A DNA stretch of 64,000 nucleotides from Cohnella sp. WQ 127256 (GTDB lineage Bacteria; Bacillota; Bacilli; Paenibacillales; Paenibacillaceae): positions 62,001 to 126,000 of the forward strand of contig NZ_JAMZCY010000006.1 of NCBI RefSeq assembly GCF_024519285.1, written 5' to 3'. Under the pieces are notes generated by a model that had not been told where the DNA came from, did no database searches, and worked only from the letters and a program-made list of their open reading frames with translations. The translations under genes were made by a program, and so were the position numbers. This document shows, one piece after another, positions 53,108 through 61,102 of this stretch. How positions within the stretch are numbered: position 1 is the first letter of the stretch; each line of letters begins with the position of its first letter.

Positions 53108-53872
53108 ATGCGAATTGTAGTTACGGGAGGAACAAGCGGAATCGGTTACGGGACGGCGCGTTTAGCAGCGGAACGCGGATGCAAGGTAACGATCGTCGGT
53201 CGTAATCGAACGCAAGGCGTGAAGCTTGCCGCCGAGCTGGGCGCGGACTATCTCTATGCGGATTTATCCAAGATGTCGGATGTACGTAAATTAGCGGAAC
53301 AACTCGAAGAACCGATTGATGCGTTAGCGCTGTGTGCAGGAGGAATATCTACCAGCAAAGAGACCCGTTTGACCGATGAAGGGTTGGAGACGACATTCGC
53401 AACGAATTTTTTAAGTAAATTCGCTTTATCGCAGTTGCTCCTTCAGCAGAACAAAATCGTTCCCGGCGGATGCATCGTCATGGTAGGAGGCAATGGCGGC
53501 CACAAGAATGCTTCGACCGCTTGGGCTGAATCCCATGCTGGTCTACAAGCCGCGTTCAAGGCGGCGCTTGCAGTCGATCTCTATGCTTCCGAACTCGCCA
53601 AGCAACATCCGCAACTGCGCGTGCATACCTGCTATCCGGGAATGGTTCGAACAAACCTGTTCAGGGAGGCAACGTTACCGATCCGATTGTTGTCACGGGT
53701 ATTAGGCAAGCCAATAGCCAAAGGTAGCGCATACCTAGGTCGGCTGATCTTAGAGAAGCATTCGGGGGTACATTGGAAGCAGAATCGCCCCATGCGGTTC
53801 CCTACCCCCTTGCCTGGAGGTCAAGAAGTTAAGGCGCTTTGGGCATATAGTCGGCAAGCTGTTTTGCTTTAG
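53108..53872 (+). CDS. Short-chain dehydrogenase/reductase
   Basis: About 254 residues. NAD(P)-binding VVTGGTSGIGYGTARLAAER at the N-terminus and a LCAGGIS segment in place of the usual NNAG. The catalytic YxxxK is not evident: the expected region reads HAGLQAAFKAALAVDLYASE, so Tyr is replaced. It may therefore be an atypical or non-catalytic SDR. ATG at 53108 follows GGGGGG. An alternative in-frame ATG at 53039, nine bases after a perfect AAGGAGGTGA, would add 23 residues and is a real possibility. Confidence 0.8.
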   Translation: MRIVVTGGTSGIGYGTARLAAERGCKVTIVGRNRTQGVKLAAELGADYLYADLSKMSDVRKLAEQLEEPIDALALCAGGISTSKETRLTDEGLETTFATNFLSKFALSQLLLQQNKIVPGGCIVMVGGNGGHKNASTAWAESHAGLQAAFKAALAVDLYASELAKQHPQLRVHTCYPGMVRTNLFREATLPIRLLSRVLGKPIAKGSAYLGRLILEKHSGVHWKQNRPMRFPTPLPGGQEVKALWAYSRQAVLL

Positions 53873-53927
53873 TCACAAGGTTAGTGCAGAAATCAACATC
53901 TGACCGAATAACGAAAGGAGTCCAAAT

Positions 53928-54404
53928 ATGCGCTATAAAACAGGTTGGCTGATACAAGATCATATTCTAGCATTGACGCATTTTGAATCGTTTGTAACCG
54001 TTGAGGATTTCAGGGATATCGCCGTAAATACGCACATTGCTCTGCAAGAGGCAACGGGTCCCTTTCACATTCTGATTGATAATCGGATCATTGCCGAACA
54101 GACTGTCGCCTCTCTTGATACGATGTTCAAAGCCCTGCCGATACTCGAACATCCGCACTTGCGATGGATTGTCGTCGTGCTGCCTGAAGCCATCAAAGAA
54201 ACTGTAACAAGTAGGGAAGTTCAGCGGCAGGGGGCCATACAATTAAAATTCGTAGACAGTCTGTCTTCCGCATTTCAGCATCTTGCCCAAGAGGACAACC
54301 GTATAGACGGCGCAGCGTGCTATGAATCGAATTGGAGCGATTGGATTACTTGGCAAGATAACCCGATAGCAACCGGGGATGAAGAGGAACAGCACCAAGG
54401 ATAG
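53928..54404 (+). CDS. SpoIIAA/STAS-like protein with acquired rhodanese-like C-terminal tail
   Basis: 158 residues. Residues 1-128 look like the small SpoIIAA-like fold (TGWLIQDHILALTHFESFV, HILIDNRII, LRWIVVVLPEAIKE), with no known role. From codon 136 (base 54333) the frame enters repeat copy C and reads WSDWITWQDNPIATGDEEE to the stop, in the same frame as the rhodanese C-terminus. Base identity to the rhodanese tail over the first 54 positions is about 50 of 54. The natural stop has evidently been replaced by the repeat. GAAAGGAG precedes ATG. Confidence 0.75.
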   Translation: MRYKTGWLIQDHILALTHFESFVTVEDFRDIAVNTHIALQEATGPFHILIDNRIIAEQTVASLDTMFKALPILEHPHLRWIVVVLPEAIKETVTSREVQRQGAIQLKFVDSLSSAFQHLAQEDNRIDGAACYESNWSDWITWQDNPIATGDEEEQHQG

Positions 54405-54658
54405 CAGTAATTGCTCAATGAATACATCGCCCTGTGGCTCTCACGCTCCGGCGATGTATTTTTTATGCCCCGAAGTCAACACGGAGTCAACGTCCGACTG
54501 CTGAAAATACTTACAGAACATCGGTCCGGGCACTCGCTCGTATGCCCATATATACAAAGAAGGGCCGGGACGCCCCACCATAGAGGTGCTGCGTTCCCCG
54601 GCTTCTAAGCAAGTCAACAATTCAAATGACTAAGCGAGTCAATCAACTTAAAATCAAC
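54333..54658 (+). repeat. Rhodanese-tail repeat, copy C (fused to upstream ORF)
   Basis: TGGAGCGATTGGATTACTTG (54333 onward) through hairpin AATACATCG/CGATGTATT (54421/54452, T run), boxes GTCAAC 54475 and 54486, CTGAAAATACTTACAGAAC, CTCGTATGCCCATATATAC, a second hairpin from GCCGGGACGC near 54564 to CCCGGC, and boxes 54613 (GTCAAC), 54642 and 54653 (ATCAAC). Most complete copy. Confidence 0.88.
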
Positions 54659-54677
54659 AAAGAGCTTAAAAGTAGGT

Positions 54678-55565
54678 CTAACTAACATCCAGCACCGTCA
54701 CAAGCTCCTTCCGCAACTCCTCAGAAATGGGCAGCAGCGGTAGACGAAGGGTACTCGACGCTAGAATGCCGAGACGAGAGAGCAGCCATTTGAGTGGGGT
54801 GGGGTTGGACTCCCTGAACAGCAGATCAATAAGGGGAGACAACGAATCGAAGGTGGTTGCCGCCTCGGCGGTTCGGCCTTCCTCGAACAGCCGATAGGTC
54901 TCGATGAACGCCTCCGTCTTGAGGTTGGCCGATGCCAGTATGCCTCCTGACGCGCCGTGATGAAGCATCGAGAGAAAAGTAGCATCTTCTCCGCATAAGA
55001 TAGGCTTCCTGACGCCGCGCTGCATCAACATGGAGACAAGCTCGGTACCGCCGGAGCTGTCCTTCATTCCAACGACACCGCTTAGCGCTAAGATCGCCTC
55101 TGCCGTGTCCGCGCTTAGGCGTACGCCTGTGCGGATCGGAACCTCATACGCGATTACTGGCACTCCCGTCTGCGCGGCGCGGCGAAAATGTTCGATGATG
55201 CCCTCTTGAGACGGTCTGCTGTAATATGGCACGACGACAAGCGCGGCGTCCGCGCCAAGCTCTCCGACCTGTTCGGTCCGGGCAACGGTTGAACGCGTAT
55301 CGTTGGTTCCGGTACCGACGATGATCGGAACGGATTTACTTTTTCTCGTCATGATCTGTTTCGTCCACCGGACAAGCTCCTGGACTTCCCCCCACGATAC
55401 TGTCGGTGCTTCTCCCGTCGTTCCGTTAATGACTAGCCCCTGAATGTTATGATCCAGCAGGCCCTCTAAATAGCGGCGGTAAGACGCTTCATCCAGTGTC
55501 TCGTCCTGTGAAAACGGCGTTACAACAGGAACGAATATTCCTCGTACATGCTCTTCCCTCAACAT
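54678..55565 (-). CDS. DapA-family aldolase/lyase (dihydrodipicolinate-synthase-like)
   Basis: About 295 residues, TIM barrel. Schiff-base Lys168 in VVGMKDSSGG, Tyr140 in YEVPIRTG, Thr49-Thr50 in INGTTGEAP and Tyr114 in VPYYSRPSQEG match the E. coli DapA set with an offset of seven. The usual YNVP reads YEVP. A family member for another 2-keto acid (KDG, N-acetylneuraminate-like or hydroxyproline pathway) is equally possible. ATG at 55565 follows GGAGGTG. Divergent from a LysR gene that probably regulates it. It is the only minus-strand gene in the repeat array. Confidence 0.9.
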   Translation of the reverse strand: MLREEHVRGIFVPVVTPFSQDETLDEASYRRYLEGLLDHNIQGLVINGTTGEAPTVSWGEVQELVRWTKQIMTRKSKSVPIIVGTGTNDTRSTVARTEQVGELGADAALVVVPYYSRPSQEGIIEHFRRAAQTGVPVIAYEVPIRTGVRLSADTAEAILALSGVVGMKDSSGGTELVSMLMQRGVRKPILCGEDATFLSMLHHGASGGILASANLKTEAFIETYRLFEEGRTAEAATTFDSLSPLIDLLFRESNPTPLKWLLSRLGILASSTLRLPLLPISEELRKELVTVLDVS

Positions 55566-55649
55566 AACTGCACCTCCGAAGTTGTGATGATAAGGTAAAT
55601 GTAGCATAGTAAGCATCATCATAGTTATCTATAATAAGTGATATGCGAT

Positions 55650-55664
55650 ATCAATATTATTGAT
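55650..55664. promoter_or_regulatory. LysR-type operator between dapA-like and lysR genes
   Basis: ATCAAT-ATT-ATTGAT is a perfect interrupted palindrome with the T-N11-A pattern of LysR-type regulators, in the divergent intergenic region. Confidence 0.6.
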
Positions 55665-55677
55665 GAGGGTGCTGCGA

Positions 55678-56589
55678 ATGCTGGATCTGATCTACTTGCA
55701 AACCTTTCGTGAAGTGGCGATGCGTCAGAGCTTTACCCGAGCGGCGCAAGAGCTAGGCTATGCGCAGTCCAGCGTGACGACGCAAATTCAAAAGCTGGAG
55801 AAGATGTACGGCGTTGAGCTATTCGAGCGGTTCGGACGTGGACTGAGGCTTACATCGGCTGGCGAGGAACTACTGAAGACAGCGGTAAAAATGCTAGATC
55901 TGTTCCAGGAATCCAAGGAAAAGCTGACTCGTCAAGGCGGGGGCACATTGATTATCGGAACTATCGATTCCGTCGCGTCTTACTATCTCCCGGCCTACAT
56001 TCAACAGCTACGCCGGGATTATCCCGAGCTGGTGATCCGGTTGCAACCGGACAACGAAGAAGCCATCCTAAACAAAATCAAAGACGGCGAATATGATATA
56101 GGGCTTATTCTGGCGAACACCCCGTCTGATCCGGCGCTCGAATGGATAGCGATTCGGGAAGAGCCGTTGGTGCTCATCGCTAGTTCAGACCATCCGCTTA
56201 CGGCGTTGGATAGGGTGGAACTGCCGCATTTTACGGGCATGGAATGGTTCATGAGCGAAGACAGCTGCAACTACCGCATCATGTTGGAGAAGGTACTAAG
56301 GGCGAACGACATCGTGTATCGTGTCGGCTTGGAACTCGGGAACCCGGAAGCGATCAAGCGCTGCGTCATGGCTGGCGACGGCATCGCGCTCTTACCACGC
56401 ATGGCGGTGGAAGATGAGATCCGTAGAGGGGAGCTGGCGGTTCTGCCGTTCGCTCACCCCGAGATTAGGCTAGAGCTTCAACTCGTGAAGCATCCAAAAA
56501 AATGGATTTCCCATGCGCTGGCGGATTTTATGATCCGAATGCGGGGAGGCCCGGTCAAAGAAACGGCACGTCGACCTGTTAAAGGGTAA
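55678..56589 (+). CDS. LysR-family transcriptional regulator
   Basis: About 303 residues. N-terminal helix-turn-helix (YLQTFREVAMRQSFTRAAQE, then SSVTTQIQKLEKMYGVELFE) and a periplasmic-binding-like effector domain (IIGTIDSVASYYLPAYIQQL onward). ATG at 55678 is six bases from GAGGGTG. It probably controls the divergent DapA-family gene across the ATCAAT palindrome. Confidence 0.92.
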   Translation: MLDLIYLQTFREVAMRQSFTRAAQELGYAQSSVTTQIQKLEKMYGVELFERFGRGLRLTSAGEELLKTAVKMLDLFQESKEKLTRQGGGTLIIGTIDSVASYYLPAYIQQLRRDYPELVIRLQPDNEEAILNKIKDGEYDIGLILANTPSDPALEWIAIREEPLVLIASSDHPLTALDRVELPHFTGMEWFMSEDSCNYRIMLEKVLRANDIVYRVGLELGNPEAIKRCVMAGDGIALLPRMAVEDEIRRGELAVLPFAHPEIRLELQLVKHPKKWISHALADFMIRMRGGPVKETARRPVKG

Positions 56590-56635
56590 TGATAATTTAA
56601 TACTTACATTTCAATCGATTCCCGAGTCAATCCTT

Positions 56636-56902
56636 TAGCCCCGGCGATGTATTTTTCTATATTCGAAGTCAACACGGAGTCAACCCTCAGTTTCTGAAAA
56701 TACTTACAACACATTGATGGGCTGGGTGTTCGCTCGCATCCTCCATATAGACATAAAGAAGGCCAGAACCCCTCGCCTGAGGATTCTGGTCTTTGCTACT
56801 TTTTCGGGACAATTATCTGGCTCAACTCTATCGACCCATTCAGCTCTTCGTAGCGAAGTCAACATTCTAATTTATAAAAGAGTCAATCAACATCGAGTCA
56901 AC
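56636..56902 (+). repeat. Rhodanese-tail repeat, copy D (5'-truncated)
   Basis: Starts inside the first hairpin (GGCGATGTATTTTT, left arm and coding tail missing). Boxes GTCAAC at 56668 and 56679, TTCTGAAAATACTTACAAC, then second hairpin CCAGAAC.CCTC / GAGG.TTCTGG, and boxes 56868 (GTCAAC), 56886 (ATCAAC) and 56897 (GTCAAC). Ends about 110 bases before the second serine hydrolase. Confidence 0.82.
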
Positions 56903-57010
56903 AGATCCTTAGCTTGCATTCTACTACCAATAAGGTGTAAATAAAGAGGGTGGAAACTTTTATTTTTTCTAGTAAATTTATGAAATAATAATCTAGGAGG
57001 GAGTCTATGA

Positions 57011-58909
57011 ATGATGATTCTCGGAACAGGCAAGGTGCTTTGGTTACGTGTGTCTTTAATGGTTTTACTAATCGTCAGCATTTCCATAAGTTTCATTTCA
57101 ACAGTACGCGCCGCTCCTAACGAATGGAAAGAGGATGAACTATCTACTTTTTTTAATGGCTTTTTCGCAGAAAAGTTAAATAAGATTCCGGGGGCCACAA
57201 TCATTGCGGTGAATGGCGATGGAGTGTTGTTCTCAAAAGGCTATGGATATGCAGACAAAGGGAACAAGCTCAAAGCGGATCCCGATTCGACCAGATATCG
57301 AGTTGCCTCGATTTCCAAGTTGTTCACGGCAACGGCGATTATGCAATTGGAGGAGCAAGGCAAAGTCAAGCTGGACGAAGACATTAATCATTATCTTCCA
57401 TTTCGGATTCCTAATCGCAAGAATCACCCGATTACACTTGCCAATCTGCTTACGCATACGGCAGGTTTTGATGAAACCTATCGAACATACAATTGGAATT
57501 GGCCCCCTAAGAATGCGGATTTGGGGGATTTCCAGAGCATATATAAGCCTCCTATCATAAGAGATCCGGGAACGGTCAAAAGTTATAGCAATTATGGAAT
57601 GGCGCTTGCAGGATACATCGTGCAAACGCAATCCGGTGTCCCCTTCGCGCAATATATCGACGATCGCATTCTTCGTCCCCTGGAGATGGATAGTAGCAGC
57701 TTCAGTCCGACACCGGAGATCTTATCTCACTTGGCGGTTCCATATGGTGCAGATGGACAGCAGATCGGGGAAATGAACGATTGGCCGGAATACATACCTA
57801 CAGGCAGTTTGTTTGCAACAGCGTCCGATATGGGGAAATTTATGATGGCGTTGTTGCAAGTAAGCAATGAGGCAGGACAGCAAATCTTACAGCCCGACAC
57901 GAAAGCGAGAATGATGTCCATTCAGAGCTCATTCCATCCAATGCTAGGTGGAGTGGGATACGGTTTCCTTATCAATAAGTGGGCCGATATGGATGTCATT
58001 TGGCATGGCGGGTACATTCTAGGTTGGCAAAGTAATATGTGGATAATCCCTGGTCAAAATATTGGCGTTTTCGTCGCTGTTAATGGGGATGGCGATCCTG
58101 GTGTGACTAATGAGCTAATGTATACTTTTCTCAATCGCTTTATACCATGGACGGCACCTGCGATGGCTTCGGAGAGCGATCGTCTCTCATCCGATACTCC
58201 ATCTGCGGTAGATCTAGCAGGACGATATATCATGAACCGGTATCCTTCTGAGTCCGTGAATAAGATTTCCATACTGATAGAAAATATTTGGATTACCGCT
58301 ACAGCAAATGTGGATGGCTCTATTACCTTCAGCGGAATCGGCAATGAAACTTATACTTATGATAGGAACGGGCTGTGGCGAAATTCGCGGGGTGACAACC
58401 TTTTTGCTTCGTATCAAAACCGGGACGGTCTATATTTGCAGTTCTCAGGTTTGCAGGCACATGACTTTCGGCGTATCTCATGGTATGAGGACCAGCTACT
58501 CCATTGGGTTGTAATTGGCGGATTTACGCTGTTCTTCGCGCTGGGGACGTTGGTATGGATCGTTGCAAGCCTTCGAAATCGATTCAATTGGCACTCGATT
58601 CCGGGTGTAGTATGTGGAGTATTTGGTGTATTCATCGCCGGCTTCTACCGAATAAGCGTTACCATAGGCGAGCAAGCGCACGTAAGCATGATGATACTTC
58701 TAAGTCTTCCCGTCATCTCAGCAATACTCTTGATGTTCGAACTAGCGCGATGGTTATATCGATGGCGGAATCGGAAATTGCCTGCGAATCGGAGCGTAAG
58801 GGTGATCCTGGCGGGTTCGGGGCGAGTGCTTCTTATGCTGGTACAAATTATCTTTCTTTTATATTTAAACTACTGGAATTTGCTGGGTTGGTCTGGGTTA
58901 GAGTACTGA
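57011..58909 (+). CDS. Membrane-anchored serine hydrolase (class C beta-lactamase/PBP-like), paralogue 2
   Basis: 632 residues, collinear with the protein at 50088. Signal/anchor helix (LMVLLIVSISISFIS), Ser100-x-x-Lys103 in VASISKLFTATAI, Tyr-Ser-Asn in SYSNYGMALAG, His-Gly-Gly in WHGGYILGWQ, then a beta domain and four C-terminal helices ending YLNYWNLLGWSGLEY. The paralogue ends YLNYWNLLGWSGLE. Long identical stretches indicate a duplication within the array. ATG at 57011 is nine bases from GGAGGG. Confidence 0.9.
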   Translation: MMILGTGKVLWLRVSLMVLLIVSISISFISTVRAAPNEWKEDELSTFFNGFFAEKLNKIPGATIIAVNGDGVLFSKGYGYADKGNKLKADPDSTRYRVASISKLFTATAIMQLEEQGKVKLDEDINHYLPFRIPNRKNHPITLANLLTHTAGFDETYRTYNWNWPPKNADLGDFQSIYKPPIIRDPGTVKSYSNYGMALAGYIVQTQSGVPFAQYIDDRILRPLEMDSSSFSPTPEILSHLAVPYGADGQQIGEMNDWPEYIPTGSLFATASDMGKFMMALLQVSNEAGQQILQPDTKARMMSIQSSFHPMLGGVGYGFLINKWADMDVIWHGGYILGWQSNMWIIPGQNIGVFVAVNGDGDPGVTNELMYTFLNRFIPWTAPAMASESDRLSSDTPSAVDLAGRYIMNRYPSESVNKISILIENIWITATANVDGSITFSGIGNETYTYDRNGLWRNSRGDNLFASYQNRDGLYLQFSGLQAHDFRRISWYEDQLLHWVVIGGFTLFFALGTLVWIVASLRNRFNWHSIPGVVCGVFGVFIAGFYRISVTIGEQAHVSMMILLSLPVISAILLMFELARWLYRWRNRKLPANRSVRVILAGSGRVLLMLVQIIFLLYLNYWNLLGWSGLEY

Positions 58910-58985
58910 GTAAGCGGCCGAGGGCATGAAAAGCCTCGCCATTGAAAAAGGGTAATGCTCTCAGAACATTTCATAGCGTGTCGCA

Positions 58986-59462
58986 ATGGAGAGTGGCGAA
59001 GTCAAGTTTTATGACGAATGCTTAATTTGGAGCGAAAATGCAGCCGAATTAAGTGGCAAAGGTAAAATTGGTAAGCTGTTTGAAAAATTCCACTCACCCA
59101 ATATTGGGGGGCAACTGGCCGTCCATCTACTACAGCCTGGTCATTATAGCTGTTACTTTAACTATGAGCAGGGTGATGCCGGTCAATATGAAGTGTTGAT
59201 AGCTGCACACGTACGGGAAGCATTGCAGGATCAACATCTCGAGTCCATTTCGACGTTCAAAGTTCCCTCTGCGAAATACGCCGTATTCGTCACAGAGCGG
59301 GGACCGATTATTGAGGTGGTACAGCGGGCTTGGGGCGATATTTGGCAATGGTCGCAACAGCCCGGTAATAAGCGGGCGTTCACAGGCGATTTTGAGTATT
59401 ACGGTCCGAATATCGATCCGAATGACGGGCAAGCTGAAATATATATTGCCATTCGCCAGTAG
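58986..59462 (+). CDS. GyrI-like / effector-binding domain protein
   Basis: 158 residues, stand-alone effector-binding (GyrI-like) domain without DNA-binding part. Family features: NAAELSGKGKIGKLFEKF, HYSCYFNYEQGDAGQYEVLI, VFVTERGPIIEVVQRAWGDI and FEYYGPNIDPNDGQAEIYIA. The last resembles the DFE.Y....D..... E.YI.I end of integron-associated effector-binding proteins such as Cass2. Such proteins bind small, often aromatic or cationic, molecules. The ATG has no strong ribosome site, so the start is uncertain. Confidence 0.8.
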   Translation: MESGEVKFYDECLIWSENAAELSGKGKIGKLFEKFHSPNIGGQLAVHLLQPGHYSCYFNYEQGDAGQYEVLIAAHVREALQDQHLESISTFKVPSAKYAVFVTERGPIIEVVQRAWGDIWQWSQQPGNKRAFTGDFEYYGPNIDPNDGQAEIYIAIRQ

Positions 59463-59502
59463 TCGAAACTTTATATGAAAAATAAGTAAAGGAATGATCG
59501 AC

Positions 59503-59922
59503 ATGGGTGCGATTGAGAACACTAAGGTAGCAGCTGTGTTCGAACATTATCCGAACCACATTCAGAAGAAGTTGTTGTTTCTTCGCCAATTGATTCTGGA
59601 TACTGCATCAGAGTTAGAAGGTATGGATCACCTTGAAGAAACACTGAAATGGGGAGAACCTAGTTACGTCACGAAACGTGGAAGTACGATTAGAATAGCC
59701 TGGAAAGAGTCAAGCCCACAACAGTATGCCATGTATTTTAACTGTAACACAACGCTTATTGGCACATTCAAGGAAGCTTTTAGTGATATATTCAACTTTG
59801 AAGGCAATCGGGCAATCGTGTTCGGTGATAACGAGGAAATATCAGTAGATGAATTAAAACAATGTATTTCATTATCTCTCACTTACCATTCTCGAAAACA
59901 TCTTCCAATGCTTGGCTTATGA
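59503..59922 (+). CDS. DUF1801 family protein
   Basis: About 139 residues. YPNHIQKKLLFLRQLILDTA, GMDHLEETLKWGEPSYVTKR (the conserved E-x-x-K-W-G-x-P motif), IRIAWKESSPQQYAMYFNCN and AIVFGDNEEISVDELKQCIS define the YdhG-like DUF1801 fold. Function unknown. ATG at 59503 is about nine bases from AAAGGA. It follows the GyrI-like gene by 40 bases and may be co-transcribed. Confidence 0.85.
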   Translation: MGAIENTKVAAVFEHYPNHIQKKLLFLRQLILDTASELEGMDHLEETLKWGEPSYVTKRGSTIRIAWKESSPQQYAMYFNCNTTLIGTFKEAFSDIFNFEGNRAIVFGDNEEISVDELKQCISLSLTYHSRKHLPMLGL

Positions 59923-59965
59923 TAAAGATAAACAAGAAGCGCCCTAATTGAAAGCTCCCCAGAAC

Positions 59966-59990
59966 ATAAACGGTAGCTGGAGCGATTGGA
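59966..59990 (+). repeat. Rhodanese-tail repeat, fragment E
   Basis: AGCTGGAGCGATTGGATTA is present (the exact 19-mer of copy A), then sequence diverges at once. The downstream hairpins and GTCAAC boxes are absent, so only the left end remains. Confidence 0.7.
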
Positions 59991-60091
59991 TTAGAGTCGT
60001 ACCGGGCGCGTCATACTAAAAAGCGAAGAACCGCGTAATATCGAGGGCACTGAAGAACTAGAGATTTTCTGAGTAATGACAATGAAAGAAC

Positions 60092-60330
60092 GAAAAGACG
60101 ACTCCGAATTCCATTTGGTGGAGCAAGAGTCGTCTTTTCTACGATTGAATTGCTTTTTCGGATCGTTTTCTGCCTACATAAGTTTCAATATTCGCTTAAG
60201 ATTGACGGTGAATACGGCCATGGCACATTGTAATTCCATTCCTAATAAACCCGTGGAAGACGCGACTTGGCTTAAATGATAATGATCAGCCAAGCCCCGT
60301 CGTCTACGGGATTCTTAAGTATATACAATA
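60092..60330 (-). mobile_element. Insertion-sequence remnant: transposase C-terminus plus terminator
   Basis: On the minus strand about 46 codons read RRRRGLADHYHLSQVASSTG, then LGMELQCAMAVFTVNLKRIL and KLM-stop (near 60175). This looks like the C-terminal end of an IS4/IS1182-type transposase. A hairpin AAAGACGACTC/GAGTCGTCTTT (60092-60137) follows it. No further transposase sequence is found upstream, so this is a decayed end. A plus-strand frame at 60076-60279 is just its reverse. Confidence 0.5.
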
Positions 60331-60426
60331 AATGGAAGTTGTTACTAAAGGACTATTGTAGTCGGAATACTCAGAAGTTATACTTTTTGTAAATGACTAT
60401 CACCATAGATTGGGGCATGAGGAAAA

Positions 60427-61101
60427 TTGAAGAAAAAAACATTTGCAGCCGTAATAAGCTTGTCAATGCTAGCGAGCATGGGAACCGGAGCGTTTGCGGC
60501 AACTAAGCTGAAAGAGATTAAAGCGTATCTCAATCCGGAAATAAAAGTTCAGGTTGACGGTACATATGTTGATTTGCGTGATGTTAAAGGCAACGCAATC
60601 GCACCTATTGTTTATGAAGGCGCTAACTACTTTTCAATACGTGCAATTTCCGATGCGCTTGATGTTGCTGTTGATTTTGATGGGCCTACTCAAACGATCA
60701 TACTAGGCGAGAAAGTGGACGGGGTGTCCATTGCGAAAGGTTTCGACGATATGTATCATACCAAGGATCCTGCGCAAACAACCTACAAAGGTAAAGACTA
60801 TAAAGAAGCATATTTCAATACCGGTTCAGGTAATCGCGAAGCCAGCTTCATGCTGTACCCGAAAAAAGAGCATCAAACGTTATACTTGCAAATCGCTGCT
60901 GTAGGCGGAGATATTACCAATCTAACCGTTAAAGACAGCGATAACAACTCGATTTTGAAAACCGTTGAGTCGATAAAGCCCGAAGATGGCTTAGTCACGG
61001 TTGAAGTCGGAATCGGCGGCGTTAAAGAGCTTTATATTTACGGTGACGCAAAGAAGGACACATCCGTATTCGTTCCGCTGACTACTTCTCACTACAAGTA
61101 A
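60427..61101 (+). CDS. Secreted protein with copper-amine-oxidase-like (stalk) N-terminal domain
   Basis: 224 residues. Cleavable signal peptide (SLSMLASMGTGAFAA). Residues 30-95 show the stalk-domain pattern of Paenibacillus surface proteins: EIKVQVDGTYVDLRDVKGNA, then YEGANYFSIRAISDALDVAV and TQTIILGEK. The rest (about 100-224) is a beta-rich domain with DSDNNSILKTVESI and a GIGGVKELYIYG end, similar to NPCBM-like carbohydrate-binding folds. TTG at 60427 follows AGGAAAA. Probably wall-associated; ligand unknown. Confidence 0.8.
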   Translation: MKKKTFAAVISLSMLASMGTGAFAATKLKEIKAYLNPEIKVQVDGTYVDLRDVKGNAIAPIVYEGANYFSIRAISDALDVAVDFDGPTQTIILGEKVDGVSIAKGFDDMYHTKDPAQTTYKGKDYKEAYFNTGSGNREASFMLYPKKEHQTLYLQIAAVGGDITNLTVKDSDNNSILKTVESIKPEDGLVTVEVGIGGVKELYIYGDAKKDTSVFVPLTTSHYK

Positions 61102-61102
61102 A

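Noticed and set aside
53928-54404. Chimeric ORF as a true rhodanese-family protein
   Set aside because: Only the last 23 or so residues match rhodanese; no active-site cysteine loop or domain core is present.
60076-60279. Plus-strand frame of 67 codons
   Set aside because: It starts within a terminator hairpin and is the reverse of a recognisable transposase C-terminus.
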